Origin: Paenibacillus sonchi | Lineage (GTDB): Bacteria > Bacillota > Bacilli > Paenibacillales > Paenibacillaceae | Length of the DNA: 64,000 bases | NCBI RefSeq assembly: GCF_016772475.1 | Contig: NZ_CP068595.1 | Location: forward strand, 3,348,001-3,412,000 | Reading direction: 5' to 3' | Shown: piece by piece, positions 8,736 to 16,228 of the stretch | How the letters are laid out: the number at the start of each line of letters is the position of its first letter | How positions within the stretch are numbered: position 1 is the first letter of the stretch | Translations under genes and position numbers: made by a program | Notes under the pieces: model-generated | Seen by the model: only the letters and a program-made list of their open reading frames with translations | Databases searched by the model: none | What the model was told of the DNA's origin: nothing

Positions 8736-8812
8736 GTCCGGATTGACCTGACAAGCGGCATCATGGAAACAACATATAAAAAATTCAATTATTCGGGAGG
8801 CTGAGAGAAACA

Positions 8813-10012
8813 ATGAAGAAAATTGGGGCCATTATTTTGTCGGCAGTACTGACGGCAGTATTAGCATCGGGCTGCGGCAACAACAACACAGAGAACAGCG
8901 GCAACTCTGCAAGCGGCGGCAACACTGCCGGGGACACAATCAAAATCGGAGCTGACCTTGAGCTCACAGGCGGCCAGGCTTCTTTCGGCGACTCCGCATC
9001 AAAGGGCGCGAAGCTGGCTGTCCAGCAGATTAACGACGCAGGCGGTATTCTTGGCAAGAAGCTCGAACTGGTTGTAGCTGATAATGCCTCGAAATCTGAG
9101 GAAGCCACACAGGTTGCGCAAAAACTGATCACAACGGATAAGGTCGTTACCATTATTGGCGCTTCCACATCAACCAACACCCTGGGCATCGTTCCAGTAG
9201 CAACCGAAAAAGAAATCCCGCTCGTCTCAGTAGGTGCCACCAACCCTAAGGTTACTGTTGACGAACGCACGAGCAAAGTGAACGACTGGGTATTCCGAGC
9301 TGCCTTTATCGATCCATTCCAGGGCCAGGTCATGGCTAACTTTGCCGTTGATTCCCTGAAAGCCAAAACGGCGGTCATCTACACAGATACGTCGAGTGAT
9401 TATTCGAAAGGATTGCAGAAGTTTTTCGAAGAAACTTTCAAATCCAAAGGCGGAGAAGTGCTGAGCCAAGAGTCCTACCAGCAGAAGGATTCCGACTTCA
9501 AAGCCGTGCTGACCCGTATCAAAGCCGCCAACCCGGATGTGATTTACCTCCCAGGCTACTATGAAGAAGTGGGTAAAATCCTGAAACAGGCACGTGAAAT
9601 GGGCATCACTGCCCCCTTCCTGGGAGGAGACGGCTGGGATTCGCCGCAGCTGGCTGAAATCGCCGGTGCAGATGCGCTGAACGACACGTACATGTCCAAT
9701 CACTACTCGCCGGAAGATACAGCTGCTGAAGTTACCAGCTTCGTAGATGCCTACAAAGCAGCTAACGGCGGTGCAGTGCCTGACGGTATGGCCGCGCTGG
9801 GTTATGATGCACTCAAGCTGGTTGCCGATGCAATTACCCGTGCCGGAGCCGCAGACCCTGCCAAGATCAAAGACGCTTTGGCAGCAACCAAAGACCTGCA
9901 GCTGGCTACCGGTAAAATTACGCTGAATGAGACACATGACCCGGTAAAAGCGGCTGTTGTGCTGAAGTTCGTTGACGGCAAGCAGACGTTCGAAACGAAG
10001 GTTAATCCTTAA
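8813..10012 (+). CDS. Branched-chain amino acid type ABC substrate-binding lipoprotein
   Basis: About 399 residues. A lipoprotein signal peptide ends in LASGC (Cys about 21), followed by an Asn/Ser/Gly-rich linker and a periplasmic-binding-protein type I fold (Peripla_BP_6). Typical stretches are IKIGADLELTGGQASFG, AVQQINDAGGILGKKLEL and GASTSTNTLGIVPVA. It would be membrane-anchored outside the cell and deliver the ligand to LivHM. The ribosome site GGGAGG lies upstream. It is the last gene of the operon and is followed by a strong terminator. The ligand cannot be read from the sequence. Confidence 0.92.
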   Translation: MKKIGAIILSAVLTAVLASGCGNNNTENSGNSASGGNTAGDTIKIGADLELTGGQASFGDSASKGAKLAVQQINDAGGILGKKLELVVADNASKSEEATQVAQKLITTDKVVTIIGASTSTNTLGIVPVATEKEIPLVSVGATNPKVTVDERTSKVNDWVFRAAFIDPFQGQVMANFAVDSLKAKTAVIYTDTSSDYSKGLQKFFEETFKSKGGEVLSQESYQQKDSDFKAVLTRIKAANPDVIYLPGYYEEVGKILKQAREMGITAPFLGGDGWDSPQLAEIAGADALNDTYMSNHYSPEDTAAEVTSFVDAYKAANGGAVPDGMAALGYDALKLVADAITRAGAADPAKIKDALAATKDLQLATGKITLNETHDPVKAAVVLKFVDGKQTFETKVNP

Positions 10013-10050
10013 GCTGATCTTGTGCGTATGATAAAATAAACTTAACTACT

Positions 10051-10084
10051 GAAAAGAAAGGCTCATTAAAGAGTCTTTCTTTTC
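10051..10084 (+). terminator. Rho-independent terminator of the liv operon
   Basis: A 14-pair stem GAAAAGAAAGGCTC / GAGTCTTTCTTTTC with one G-U pair and an ATTAAA loop. The T-rich 3' arm serves as the tract. Confidence 0.85.
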
Positions 10085-10152
10085 GCATTCTAATACACTG
10101 CAGGCTATTTGCAAACGGATGCAGCTCCCTGCAATTTTATTAAAAAAACTTC

Positions 10153-10181
10153 TTGTCAAAAATCATTGTGTTTGATATACT
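10153..10181 (+). promoter_or_regulatory. Sigma-A-type promoter for tRNA-Glu and the first tRNA-Leu
   Basis: TTGTCA at 10153-10158 and TATACT at 10176-10181 are spaced by 17 bases, about 38 bases before the tRNA-Glu 5' end. Confidence 0.7.
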
Positions 10182-10218
10182 CATTTTTGTTGTGACAAAC
10201 ACGTAAGTTATCAATTAT

Positions 10219-10293
10219 GGCTCGTTGGTCAAGGGGTTAAGACACCTCCCTTTCACGGAGGTAACATGGGTTCGAATCCCATACGAGTCACCA
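10219..10293 (+). tRNA. tRNA-Glu (TTC)
   Basis: The acceptor GGCTCGT pairs with ACGAGTC (one G-U), the anticodon stem is CCTCC/GGAGG with loop CTTTCAC (anticodon TTC), and the T arm is ATGGG TTCGAAT CCCAT. CCA is encoded at 10291-10293. Its 3' tail is copied twice more downstream. Confidence 0.95.
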
Positions 10294-10519
10294 TTTCTTC
10301 TGCGAGTTCGGGATGAGAATCCATAGGGTTCGTTGAAGCATAGGCTGCGTTAGGAATACTTCGCAATCTCGTAACGGAGTGGAGAGTATCCCATACGAGT
10401 CACCAATTCTTCTGCGAGTTTTTGGGATGAGAATCCATAGGGTTCGTTGAAGCATAGGCTGCGTTAGGAATACTTCGCAATCTCGTAACGGAGTGGAGAG
10501 TATCCCATACGAGTCACCA
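10277..10519 (+). repeat. tRNA-Glu tail-copying tandem repeat (112- and 114-base units)
   Basis: The 17 bases ending tRNA-Glu (TCCCATACGAGTCACCA) occur at 10277, 10389 and 10503. Between them lie two almost identical bodies that differ by a two-base insertion near 10421. The body shares long conserved blocks with the unit behind tRNA-Ser at 2191-2395, including a GAATCC...GGGTTC hairpin where the Ser copy has GAACC...GGTTC. The array ends three bases before tRNA-Leu. Confidence 0.9.
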
Positions 10520-10522
10520 TGT

Positions 10523-10605
10523 GCGGTAGTGGTGGAATGGCAGACACGCTATCTTGAGGGGGTAGTGGGTGTATACCCGTGGAGGTTCGAGTCCTCTCTA
10601 CCGCA
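10523..10605 (+). tRNA. tRNA-Leu (GAG), copy 1
   Basis: A class II tRNA of 83 bases. The acceptor GCGGTAG pairs with CTACCGC, the anticodon stem is CTATC/GGTAG with loop TTGAGGG (anticodon GAG), the variable arm is GGGTGTATACCC and the T arm contains GGTTCGAGTCC. No CCA is encoded. It appears to be co-transcribed with tRNA-Glu. Confidence 0.95.
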
Positions 10606-10619
10606 TACAGTTAATTAGC

Positions 10620-10651
10620 AAAAGAACCTTGATCATCCAAGGTTCTTTTTT
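10620..10651 (+). terminator. Terminator after tRNA-Leu copy 1
   Basis: AAAGAACCTTG / CAAGGTTCTTT hairpin followed by a T-rich tract. Confidence 0.85.
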
Positions 10652-10711
10652 GCTTTTTTTGTTTAAGCATAGAGATCAGAATCATAAGTTCGGAGAGTGC
10701 AGGTCTGCTAT

Positions 10712-10783
10712 GCTATAATGAAGAAAAGAAATAATAATAGTTAATTATATGCTTATTTGCGTTATTTTTCAATAAAAATAACG
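10712..10783 (+). promoter_or_regulatory. Promoter and operator-like region of the first XRE gene
   Basis: TATAAT at about 10712 is a likely -10. Downstream, ATAATAATAGTTAATTATAT (ending 10750) and the perfect inverted repeat CGTTATTTTT-CAAT-AAAAATAACG (10760-10783) lie between promoter and start codon. The same order of elements precedes the second XRE gene, so this is probably its regulatory site. Confidence 0.5.
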
Positions 10784-10822
10784 TTTTTGCGTAAAAATAA
10801 TTTGGGCGGAAGGCGGTTTGCC

Positions 10823-11191
10823 ATGCACTCTATCTACGAACGAATTGAATATCTGATTAAACGGCAAGGACTTACCAAAAAAGCTTTCTCTGAGCAGCTG
10901 AAAATTAGCACCGGCAACATGGGGGACTGGAAGCGGGGCAAGTCGACACCCGGCACGCATAAGCTGATTGAGATCGCCGCATTTTTTAATGTCAGCCTTG
11001 ATTGGCTGATTCTGGGCAAACAGAATGCTAACACACTGAAAGAAAGTGGAGAGGATTATTTTTTTGGCCAAATACGGCAACCGAATTGCCAAACGGACGA
11101 ATTGCTGCCGGAGGAAAAGGAATTTATCAAGGAGTATATTGAATTTACTAATTACCGTAAGCATAAGGCAAACGGGGATGGTTCTTTATGA
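10823..11191 (+). CDS. XRE-family HTH regulator, copy 1
   Basis: 122 residues. The N-terminal XRE helix-turn-helix (about 5-65) contains LTKKAFSEQLKISTGNMGDW and the XRE-type tail LIEIAAFFNVSLDWLILG, followed by a short acidic C-terminal region (EDYFFGQ, LPEEKEFIKEYIEF). I chose the ATG at 10823 because GGAAGG is nine bases upstream and the paralogue starts at the same place. It is roughly three-quarters identical by eye to the protein at 12072-12437. It resembles phage-type repressors; the target is probably its own inverted repeat. A tRNA-Leu(GAG) gene follows. Confidence 0.88.
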   Translation: MHSIYERIEYLIKRQGLTKKAFSEQLKISTGNMGDWKRGKSTPGTHKLIEIAAFFNVSLDWLILGKQNANTLKESGEDYFFGQIRQPNCQTDELLPEEKEFIKEYIEFTNYRKHKANGDGSL

Positions 11192-11305
11192 GTATGAAAA
11201 ATTTATTCTGCCTGGGGTCCAGCCCATTGAACTGAACCCTGGATCTTCCGGATTGGACCGCAGCGGGATGATCTGACATGGGCGAAAAATTCTTAAGCGG
11301 GCATC

Positions 11306-11334
11306 TTTACTTTTTGCTGCAATGGATTTATAAT
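11306..11334 (+). promoter_or_regulatory. Probable promoter of tRNA-Leu copy 2
   Basis: TTTACT at 11306-11311 and consensus TATAAT at 11329-11334 are separated by 17 bases, 45 bases before the tRNA. Confidence 0.5.
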
Positions 11335-11379
11335 ATTGAATGTTGGCCTCAAACAAAGCTTTAAATTTGTACACACCGC

Positions 11380-11462
11380 GCGGTAGTGGTGGAATGGCAG
11401 ACACGCTATCTTGAGGGGGTAGTGGGTGTATACCCGTGGAGGTTCGAGTCCTCTCTACCGCA
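11380..11462 (+). tRNA. tRNA-Leu (GAG), copy 2
   Basis: Identical over its 83 bases to copy 1 as far as I can see: same GAG anticodon loop, same variable arm, no CCA. It lies 188 bases after the first XRE gene. Confidence 0.95.
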
Positions 11463-11469
11463 TAACATT

Positions 11470-11511
11470 CAACAAGAAAAAAACCTTGATTAATCAAGGT
11501 TTTTTTTGTTG
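11470..11511 (+). terminator. Terminator after tRNA-Leu copy 2
   Basis: CAACAAGAAAAAAACCTTGA / TCAAGGTTTTTTTTGTTG forms a long A/T-rich stem with a T tract in its 3' arm. Confidence 0.85.
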
Positions 11512-11718
11512 AATTCTTGAATTCTGTAAAACCGTCTTTGATACATGTAAAAACAAGGTATTGTGCCAGAGCATGACCAGCTTTTTCTGGTGCTTTCTGT
11601 CTGTGAAACGAATTGTACACCTCTGCGGGTCCCTTAAGCCGCTCCAGAATCAGATTACTTCATCTGATGGGGAGCGGCTTTTTGTATACAAAGACCGCTT
11701 TCGCCTGATGTCCAAAGC

Positions 11719-11916
11719 TTAGGATGGGGGCAAGCCCAAAAGCTCTGAAACCTGGCGCCGGTAGCGTTCCGCTTTGCGGGTGCCGTGGATCAGGTTGGAT
11801 AGGCGATAAGGCGGGATGTTGTAGATCTCACAGAATTTTTTCTGGTCCAGATGCAGCTCTGTCAGCCGTTGCTTGATTGCCCAGCCGTAGGGAGTGATGG
11901 GACGTTTACTGTTCAA
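11719..11916 (-). CDS. Small HTH-like protein, 65 residues
   Basis: MNSKRPITPYGWAIKQRL is followed by KKFCEIYNIPPYRLSNLIHG, which reads as a compact helix-turn-helix of the XRE kind, and a basic tail RKAERYRRQVSELLGLPP. It is preceded by a good ribosome site (AGGTGAG, reverse strand) and faces away from the second XRE gene, sharing about 155 bases of intergenic DNA with it. Divergent pairing with an XRE repressor recalls phage regulatory modules. I cannot assign a function. Its size alone would make it doubtful, but the ribosome site and HTH pattern support it. Confidence 0.7.
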   Translation of the reverse strand: MNSKRPITPYGWAIKQRLTELHLDQKKFCEIYNIPPYRLSNLIHGTRKAERYRRQVSELLGLPPS

Positions 11917-11953
11917 AAGGGGCTCACCTCTTATCGACTATCCAGCCGTATGA

Positions 11954-12023
11954 TATAATGGGATAAGGCATAATAATAGTTAATTATATACTTTTTTACG
12001 TCATTTTACAATAAAAATTACGT
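11954..12023 (+). promoter_or_regulatory. Promoter and operator-like region of the second XRE gene
   Basis: TATAAT at about 11954, then ATAATAATAGTTAATTATAT (about 11971-11990), then ACGTCATTTT...AAAATTACGT (11998-12023, an interrupted inverted repeat). The layout matches that at 10712-10783. Confidence 0.5.
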
Positions 12024-12071
12024 AAATAAGTGCTTTTTAAATACATAAATACAATGGAGGGCGGTTAGCCG

Positions 12072-12437
12072 ATGCAGTCCATCTATGAACGAATTGAATA
12101 CCTGATTAAGCAAAAGGGAATCACTAAGAAAAAGTTTTGCGAACAGTTAAATATCAGCACGGGGAACATGGGGGATTGGAAGCGGGGCAAGTCAACACCA
12201 GGGACGCATAAGCTGATTGAGATCGGGGCGTTTTTTCAAGTGAGTCTGGATTGGCTGATCTTAGGCAAAAAGACATCTGAAATGGTGCGTGAAGGATCGG
12301 AGGATTATTTTTTTGGCCAATTACGGCAATTGAATTGCCAAAGCGATGAGCTGAAGCCGGAAGAGCAGAATTTCATTAAGGAATACTTCGAATTTACCCA
12401 ATACCGCAAGCAAAAAGAAACAGAAGGAAATTCTTAA
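12072..12437 (+). CDS. XRE-family HTH regulator, copy 2
   Basis: 121 residues, a paralogue of the protein at 10823-11191. It shares SIYERIEYLIK, the HTH core ISTGNMGDWKRGKSTPGTHK, VSLDWLILGK and EDYFFGQ. GGAGGG precedes the ATG. Its stop codon is only 14 bases from the 5' end of tRNA-Leu copy 3, with no room for a promoter between, so gene and tRNA are likely on one transcript unless a promoter lies inside the coding region. The duplication covers upstream elements, gene, tRNA and terminator. It is probably autoregulatory. Confidence 0.88.
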   Translation: MQSIYERIEYLIKQKGITKKKFCEQLNISTGNMGDWKRGKSTPGTHKLIEIGAFFQVSLDWLILGKKTSEMVREGSEDYFFGQLRQLNCQSDELKPEEQNFIKEYFEFTQYRKQKETEGNS

Positions 12438-12451
12438 TACAACATCACCGC

Positions 12452-12534
12452 GCGGTAGTGGTGGAATGGCAGACACGCTATCTTGAGGGGGTAGTGGATA
12501 TATATCCGTGGAGGTTCGAGTCCTCTCTACCGCA
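12452..12534 (+). tRNA. tRNA-Leu (GAG), copy 3
   Basis: Same 83-base tRNA as copies 1 and 2, except that the variable arm reads GGATATATATCC instead of GGGTGTATACCC. The changes preserve pairing, so the gene appears to be under selection for structure. No CCA is encoded. Confidence 0.95.
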
Positions 12535-12550
12535 TAACATTTAATTAGCA

Positions 12551-12578
12551 AAAGCCCTTGATGATTCAAGGGTTTTTG
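12551..12578 (+). terminator. Terminator after tRNA-Leu copy 3
   Basis: AAGCCCTTGA / TCAAGGGTTTTT hairpin with a T tract. It points toward the convergent response regulator. Confidence 0.8.
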
Positions 12579-12619
12579 CTTTTGCTGCTTTGGCTTTGTT
12601 GACGGATTGTTGCTTTGAA

Positions 12620-13393
12620 TTATCGTTGCTGGTTATATTTATTTTTATAATCGCTGGGTTTGCATCCTACCCATTTCTCAAATATTTTGCTGAAGTATTT
12701 GGTGGTATCATAACCGACCGATTCTGCGACCTCGTATATTTTCTTATCCGTAGTAATCAACAGTTTTTTTGCCTCCTCTAAACGGACCTTTGTAATGTAG
12801 TTTAAGTAAGACTCTCCGGTGCGTTTCTTGAACAGGCGGCTGAGATAGAAGGGGTTGATAAACAGATGTTCTGATATGGTGGTCAATGTGACCTCTGAAG
12901 CGAAGTGGGATTGGATATACGCCTTCGCTTCACTGATGACATCCTTTTTATTTTCTCCCAGCTCAAATAGAGCAGATTCATCGTCTTCGCCGGAATGATG
13001 CTCATGGTCTTGCTCAATGCCCTGGATACAGCGGGTCAGCGCATCCTCCAGCTCTTCCTCGTCAATCGGTTTCAGCAAATATGCGGTGATTCCCAGTAAA
13101 ATGGCCCGTTTTGCCAGTTCAAATTCTGAGTATCCACTCAGCACGATAAACTTTAGCCGTGGATGATTGTCTTTGAGCTGTTCAATCATTGACAGGCCAT
13201 CCAGATTCAACATGCGGATATCGGTAATAACAATATCTGGCTTAACTATGGAGGCTTTTCTGATTGCTTCGTCGCCGTCGCTAGAAGTATCCACGACCTT
13301 ACACCGGTTTTGTTCCCAATCGATTGTGACTTTAAGGCCTTCGGTAATCGTTTCCTCATCATCCACTAGCATAACACGGTACATCGGATTCAC
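12620..13393 (-). CDS. YesN-type response regulator with AraC output domain
   Basis: About 257 residues. The receiver domain (about 5-125) has the acidic pair DDEE, the phosphorylation site in IVITDIRML (Asp 58), and a switch lysine in YLLKPID. The C-terminal AraC/XylS double HTH (about 155-255) has HLFINPFYLSRLFKKRTGES and the YDTTKYFSKIFEKWVGCKPSDY signature. It overlaps the upstream sensor kinase gene by four bases. It most likely activates the divergently encoded sugar importer at 15.3-18.7 kb. Confidence 0.93.
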   Translation of the reverse strand: MNPMYRVMLVDDEETITEGLKVTIDWEQNRCKVVDTSSDGDEAIRKASIVKPDIVITDIRMLNLDGLSMIEQLKDNHPRLKFIVLSGYSEFELAKRAILLGITAYLLKPIDEEELEDALTRCIQGIEQDHEHHSGEDDESALFELGENKKDVISEAKAYIQSHFASEVTLTTISEHLFINPFYLSRLFKKRTGESYLNYITKVRLEEAKKLLITTDKKIYEVAESVGYDTTKYFSKIFEKWVGCKPSDYKNKYNQQR

Positions 13394-15120
13394 CCTTTCA
13401 TTTGCGCTGGTATCATGATCTCTACGGTTGTAAATTCCTCGTCCGACCGAATCTGCAGGTAATACCCGTTACCGTATTGCAGCTTAATCCTGTCCTTAAT
13501 GTTTTGCAGGCCAATGCCAATGGACGCCTCAGGTTTAATAGAGGGTGGAGCGTCAAGCAGAGCGTTCAGCATCCGCAATTTATCTGGATCAATACCAATA
13601 CCGTTATCGGTAAACTGCAGCACAATGCGATCGTCACCCTTCATATAGCCTTTAATCACAATAATCCAGTCCTGCTGCTTTTGTGTAAATCCGTGGATAA
13701 TGCTGTTCTCGATTATCGGCTGAAAAATAAATCGGATAACCGGAGTCGCCATTACTTTGGGATCCATATCTGTTTGCAAAACAAAGCGATTTTTGTAACG
13801 TACATTCTGCAGTGCAATGTAGTTCTCGATGAAATCAACCTCGTCGCTGATGAAATTGGCCTTACCTTCTCTCGCCAGGTTGAAACGGAACATTTTTCCC
13901 AGCCGCTTTACCATCTGTACAACTTCCTTATCCCCGTTTATAGCGGCGGTCATCCGGATACTTTCCAGCGTGTTGAACAGCATGTGGGGGTTGATCTGGC
14001 TTTGAAGCGCTGAGAACTGGGCTTGTTTGTGCATTAACTGTGACATATACACATCCTCGATTAATTCTTTGATGGTCGAAATCATTTTATTATAACTCCG
14101 GTTTAGTAATCCGATTTCATCATGCCTGTCCGTTAAAGGGAGTACGTTGTATTGGCCTAGTTCGGCTTCCCGCATTGTCTGTGCCAGCCGTTTGATTGGG
14201 GCGGATACTTTTCTGGCAAATAAGTAAGAGAAAAGGAAGACAACGGCTAGAATGGAAATTCCGCTGATTAATGCGATTAGCAGAAAACGGTGGATTTTTT
14301 CGTATAGTACTTTTTTAGGAATAATCACTGAGGTTACCATTCCGGCTGCCGGGATCTCATTTCGTATGGTCAAATAGTCTGAATTACCGACTTCGCCCGA
14401 ACGGTCCGGTTCCGTTGAAAATATAGGGTCACCGTTTAAGGTAGTAATCGTAATTCCCGCCTGATAGATATTATTCTTAATGGTTTGTTGGAGCGAATTA
14501 AATTTAAGCAGTTGATATGGCTCAATCTCAAAAATGATCACACCATAGCTGCCCGTTGAGTCGCGAATTAGCCGGCCTACGGAAAATACATCTGTATTCG
14601 TTCCCTGACTGGAGTATGGTTGTTTGTGGACTGGAACGACGACAAGTTGGCCATTTGCATTACGTATCTCCTGAAACCATGCTTGCGAAGCCAGTATATT
14701 CCCATCAACCGTGTGGGACGTGTTGCTATAGGAATACACAGTGTTTTGATTACTTACCAGCATAATTTGATATACATCTGGTTTTAGAATTGCCATCTTA
14801 TAGAGAAACTTATCAATGGCGAGCTTTCCCGTAATCTTTTCGGACAGGCTCGCGTATTCTTCCTTGTTAAGAAAACTGGTAACGTTATTGTCGTCGAATG
14901 TGGTCCTGGTGATATTATCCAGCTCCATAATGTAGGACTCAATACTTGAATTCAGCTGGGTGGAAAAGAGATTGATAAAGTTTGTCGAGACCTCTCTGAC
15001 ATTGGAGATAGAGACATAGGAATATATCACAGCCAGGCATAATAGAGGAATTACGCATAAAGCGGAGTTCATCATAAATAAGCGGACACTTAATTTGAAA
15101 GGCCGGAATGTTCTAAACAT
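13390..15120 (-). CDS. YesM-type sensor histidine kinase
   Basis: About 576 residues. The N-terminal membrane segment (about 14-34) is followed by an extracellular Cache-like sensing domain (35-280), a second membrane segment (about 285-308), a HAMP domain and the His_kinase (LytS-like) motif SQINPHMLFNTLESI with the phospho-acceptor His near 380. The C-terminal HATPase_c has IIENSIIHGF, FTDNGIGI and GIGLQNI. It is the partner of the adjacent YesN-type regulator (four-base overlap) and is divergent from a sugar ABC importer. It probably senses an extracellular sugar or the loaded binding protein; the ligand is unknown. Confidence 0.93.
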   Translation of the reverse strand: MFRTFRPFKLSVRLFMMNSALCVIPLLCLAVIYSYVSISNVREVSTNFINLFSTQLNSSIESYIMELDNITRTTFDDNNVTSFLNKEEYASLSEKITGKLAIDKFLYKMAILKPDVYQIMLVSNQNTVYSYSNTSHTVDGNILASQAWFQEIRNANGQLVVVPVHKQPYSSQGTNTDVFSVGRLIRDSTGSYGVIIFEIEPYQLLKFNSLQQTIKNNIYQAGITITTLNGDPIFSTEPDRSGEVGNSDYLTIRNEIPAAGMVTSVIIPKKVLYEKIHRFLLIALISGISILAVVFLFSYLFARKVSAPIKRLAQTMREAELGQYNVLPLTDRHDEIGLLNRSYNKMISTIKELIEDVYMSQLMHKQAQFSALQSQINPHMLFNTLESIRMTAAINGDKEVVQMVKRLGKMFRFNLAREGKANFISDEVDFIENYIALQNVRYKNRFVLQTDMDPKVMATPVIRFIFQPIIENSIIHGFTQKQQDWIIVIKGYMKGDDRIVLQFTDNGIGIDPDKLRMLNALLDAPPSIKPEASIGIGLQNIKDRIKLQYGNGYYLQIRSDEEFTTVEIMIPAQMKG

Positions 15121-15281
15121 TGAAATTACCCCGCGTGAGCCGAACTTTACCTGATTTTATCTTACCAGCTCTTTTGTTCTTGAAATAATGGATATTTCAA
15201 AAGAGCAAAAATGTATACCTAAAAGTTAAAAACTGTGTCCTTATTCCCTAGAGTACCGCAAGCTATACTTATACCATGACA

Positions 15282-15295
15282 TGAAAGCGATTACT
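15282..15295 (+). promoter_or_regulatory. Candidate cre (CcpA) site
   Basis: TGAAAGCGATTACT matches the Bacillus cre consensus TGWAANCGNTNWCA at every position except the last. It lies 16 bases before the first permease start and downstream of a TATACT-like -10 (15263), a position suited to catabolite repression. Confidence 0.5.
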
Positions 15296-15310
15296 AATCA
15301 AGAGTAGGGG

Positions 15311-16228
15311 ATGGATATGGATACTGTAAGATCATGGAAGACAAACGTCGTAAAGTTCTGGCCATTATATATCATGGTGCTGCCAGGGTTTGTATTTCTA
15401 GTAATGTTTAAAGTTGTGCCGTTATTGGGTACAGTCATTGCCTTTCAAGATTTTCAAATTTTCAGAGGGATAGCAGATAGTCCTTGGGTTGGGCTCAAAC
15501 ATTTTGAATCATTCTTTGAGTACTCCAACTTCAGCAGAGTGTTTATGAATACGGTCATTATCGGAGGTCTGAAGCTGCTTATCGGGTTCCCGTTCCCAAT
15601 TATTTTGGCACTGATGATTAATGAAGTTAGACAAATATTTTTCAAAAGAACAGTACAAACAATCAGTTATCTTCCGCACTTCTTTTCCTGGGTTATAATT
15701 GCGGGCTTAACCTTCGACATTCTGTCAGCTGGCGGGATTGTTAATGAAATTCGTTCCTGGTTCGGGGCAGATCCGATTCTGTTCATGCAAAAGGCAGGGT
15801 ATTTCCGGTTTATCGTCGTTCTGACGGGGATCTGGAAGGAAGCAGGCTGGGGAACGATTGTGTTGTTGGCTGCATTAAGCGGAATCAATCCGCAATTGTA
15901 TGAAGCTGCTACAGTTGATGGCGCAGGCCGATTTAAACAAATGTGGTTTATCACACTTCCGCTTCTGATGCCGACAGTAGTCATTCTGTTCTTGCTGAAT
16001 ATCGGAAGCTTCCTGGATATCGGATTCGAACAGGTATATAACTTGCTCACCCCGATGACCTATGAAGTCGGTGATATTATTGATACCTACGTATATCGTG
16101 CCGGTATCGTTGAAGGCCAGTACAGCTTGTCCACAGCGATAGGTATATTCCAGTCGGTTATCGGTCTCGTTTTAATTGTTTCATGTAACAAGCTATCCAA
16201 GAAAGTGTCCGGGGAGGGTCTGTGGTAA
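15311..16228 (+). CDS. Sugar ABC transporter permease, LplB/YteP type
   Basis: About 305 residues with six predicted membrane helices. It starts WPLYIMVLPGFVFLVMFKVVPL. The cytoplasmic EAA loop is LYEAATVDGAGRFKQMWFITLPLL near 205-228, the hallmark of MalF-type carbohydrate permeases. TAGGGG precedes the ATG. It forms the channel with the next gene, from which it is separated by a TAATG overlap. No ATPase gene is present here, so a shared MsmX-like ATPase elsewhere would be needed, as known for Bacillus YtcQ/LplA-type systems. It is divergent from the YesMN pair. Confidence 0.92.
   Translation: MDMDTVRSWKTNVVKFWPLYIMVLPGFVFLVMFKVVPLLGTVIAFQDFQIFRGIADSPWVGLKHFESFFEYSNFSRVFMNTVIIGGLKLLIGFPFPIILALMINEVRQIFFKRTVQTISYLPHFFSWVIIAGLTFDILSAGGIVNEIRSWFGADPILFMQKAGYFRFIVVLTGIWKEAGWGTIVLLAALSGINPQLYEAATVDGAGRFKQMWFITLPLLMPTVVILFLLNIGSFLDIGFEQVYNLLTPMTYEVGDIIDTYVYRAGIVEGQYSLSTAIGIFQSVIGLVLIVSCNKLSKKVSGEGLW

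Noticed and set aside
8785..9378. 197-codon frame antisense to the liv receptor gene
   Set aside because: Ser/Thr/Ala-rich complement of a lipoprotein gene with no ribosome site or motif.
10277..10519. CRISPR-like interpretation of the 112-114 base tandem units
   Set aside because: Units are far too long, carry no unique spacers and begin with a tRNA tail; no cas genes are present.
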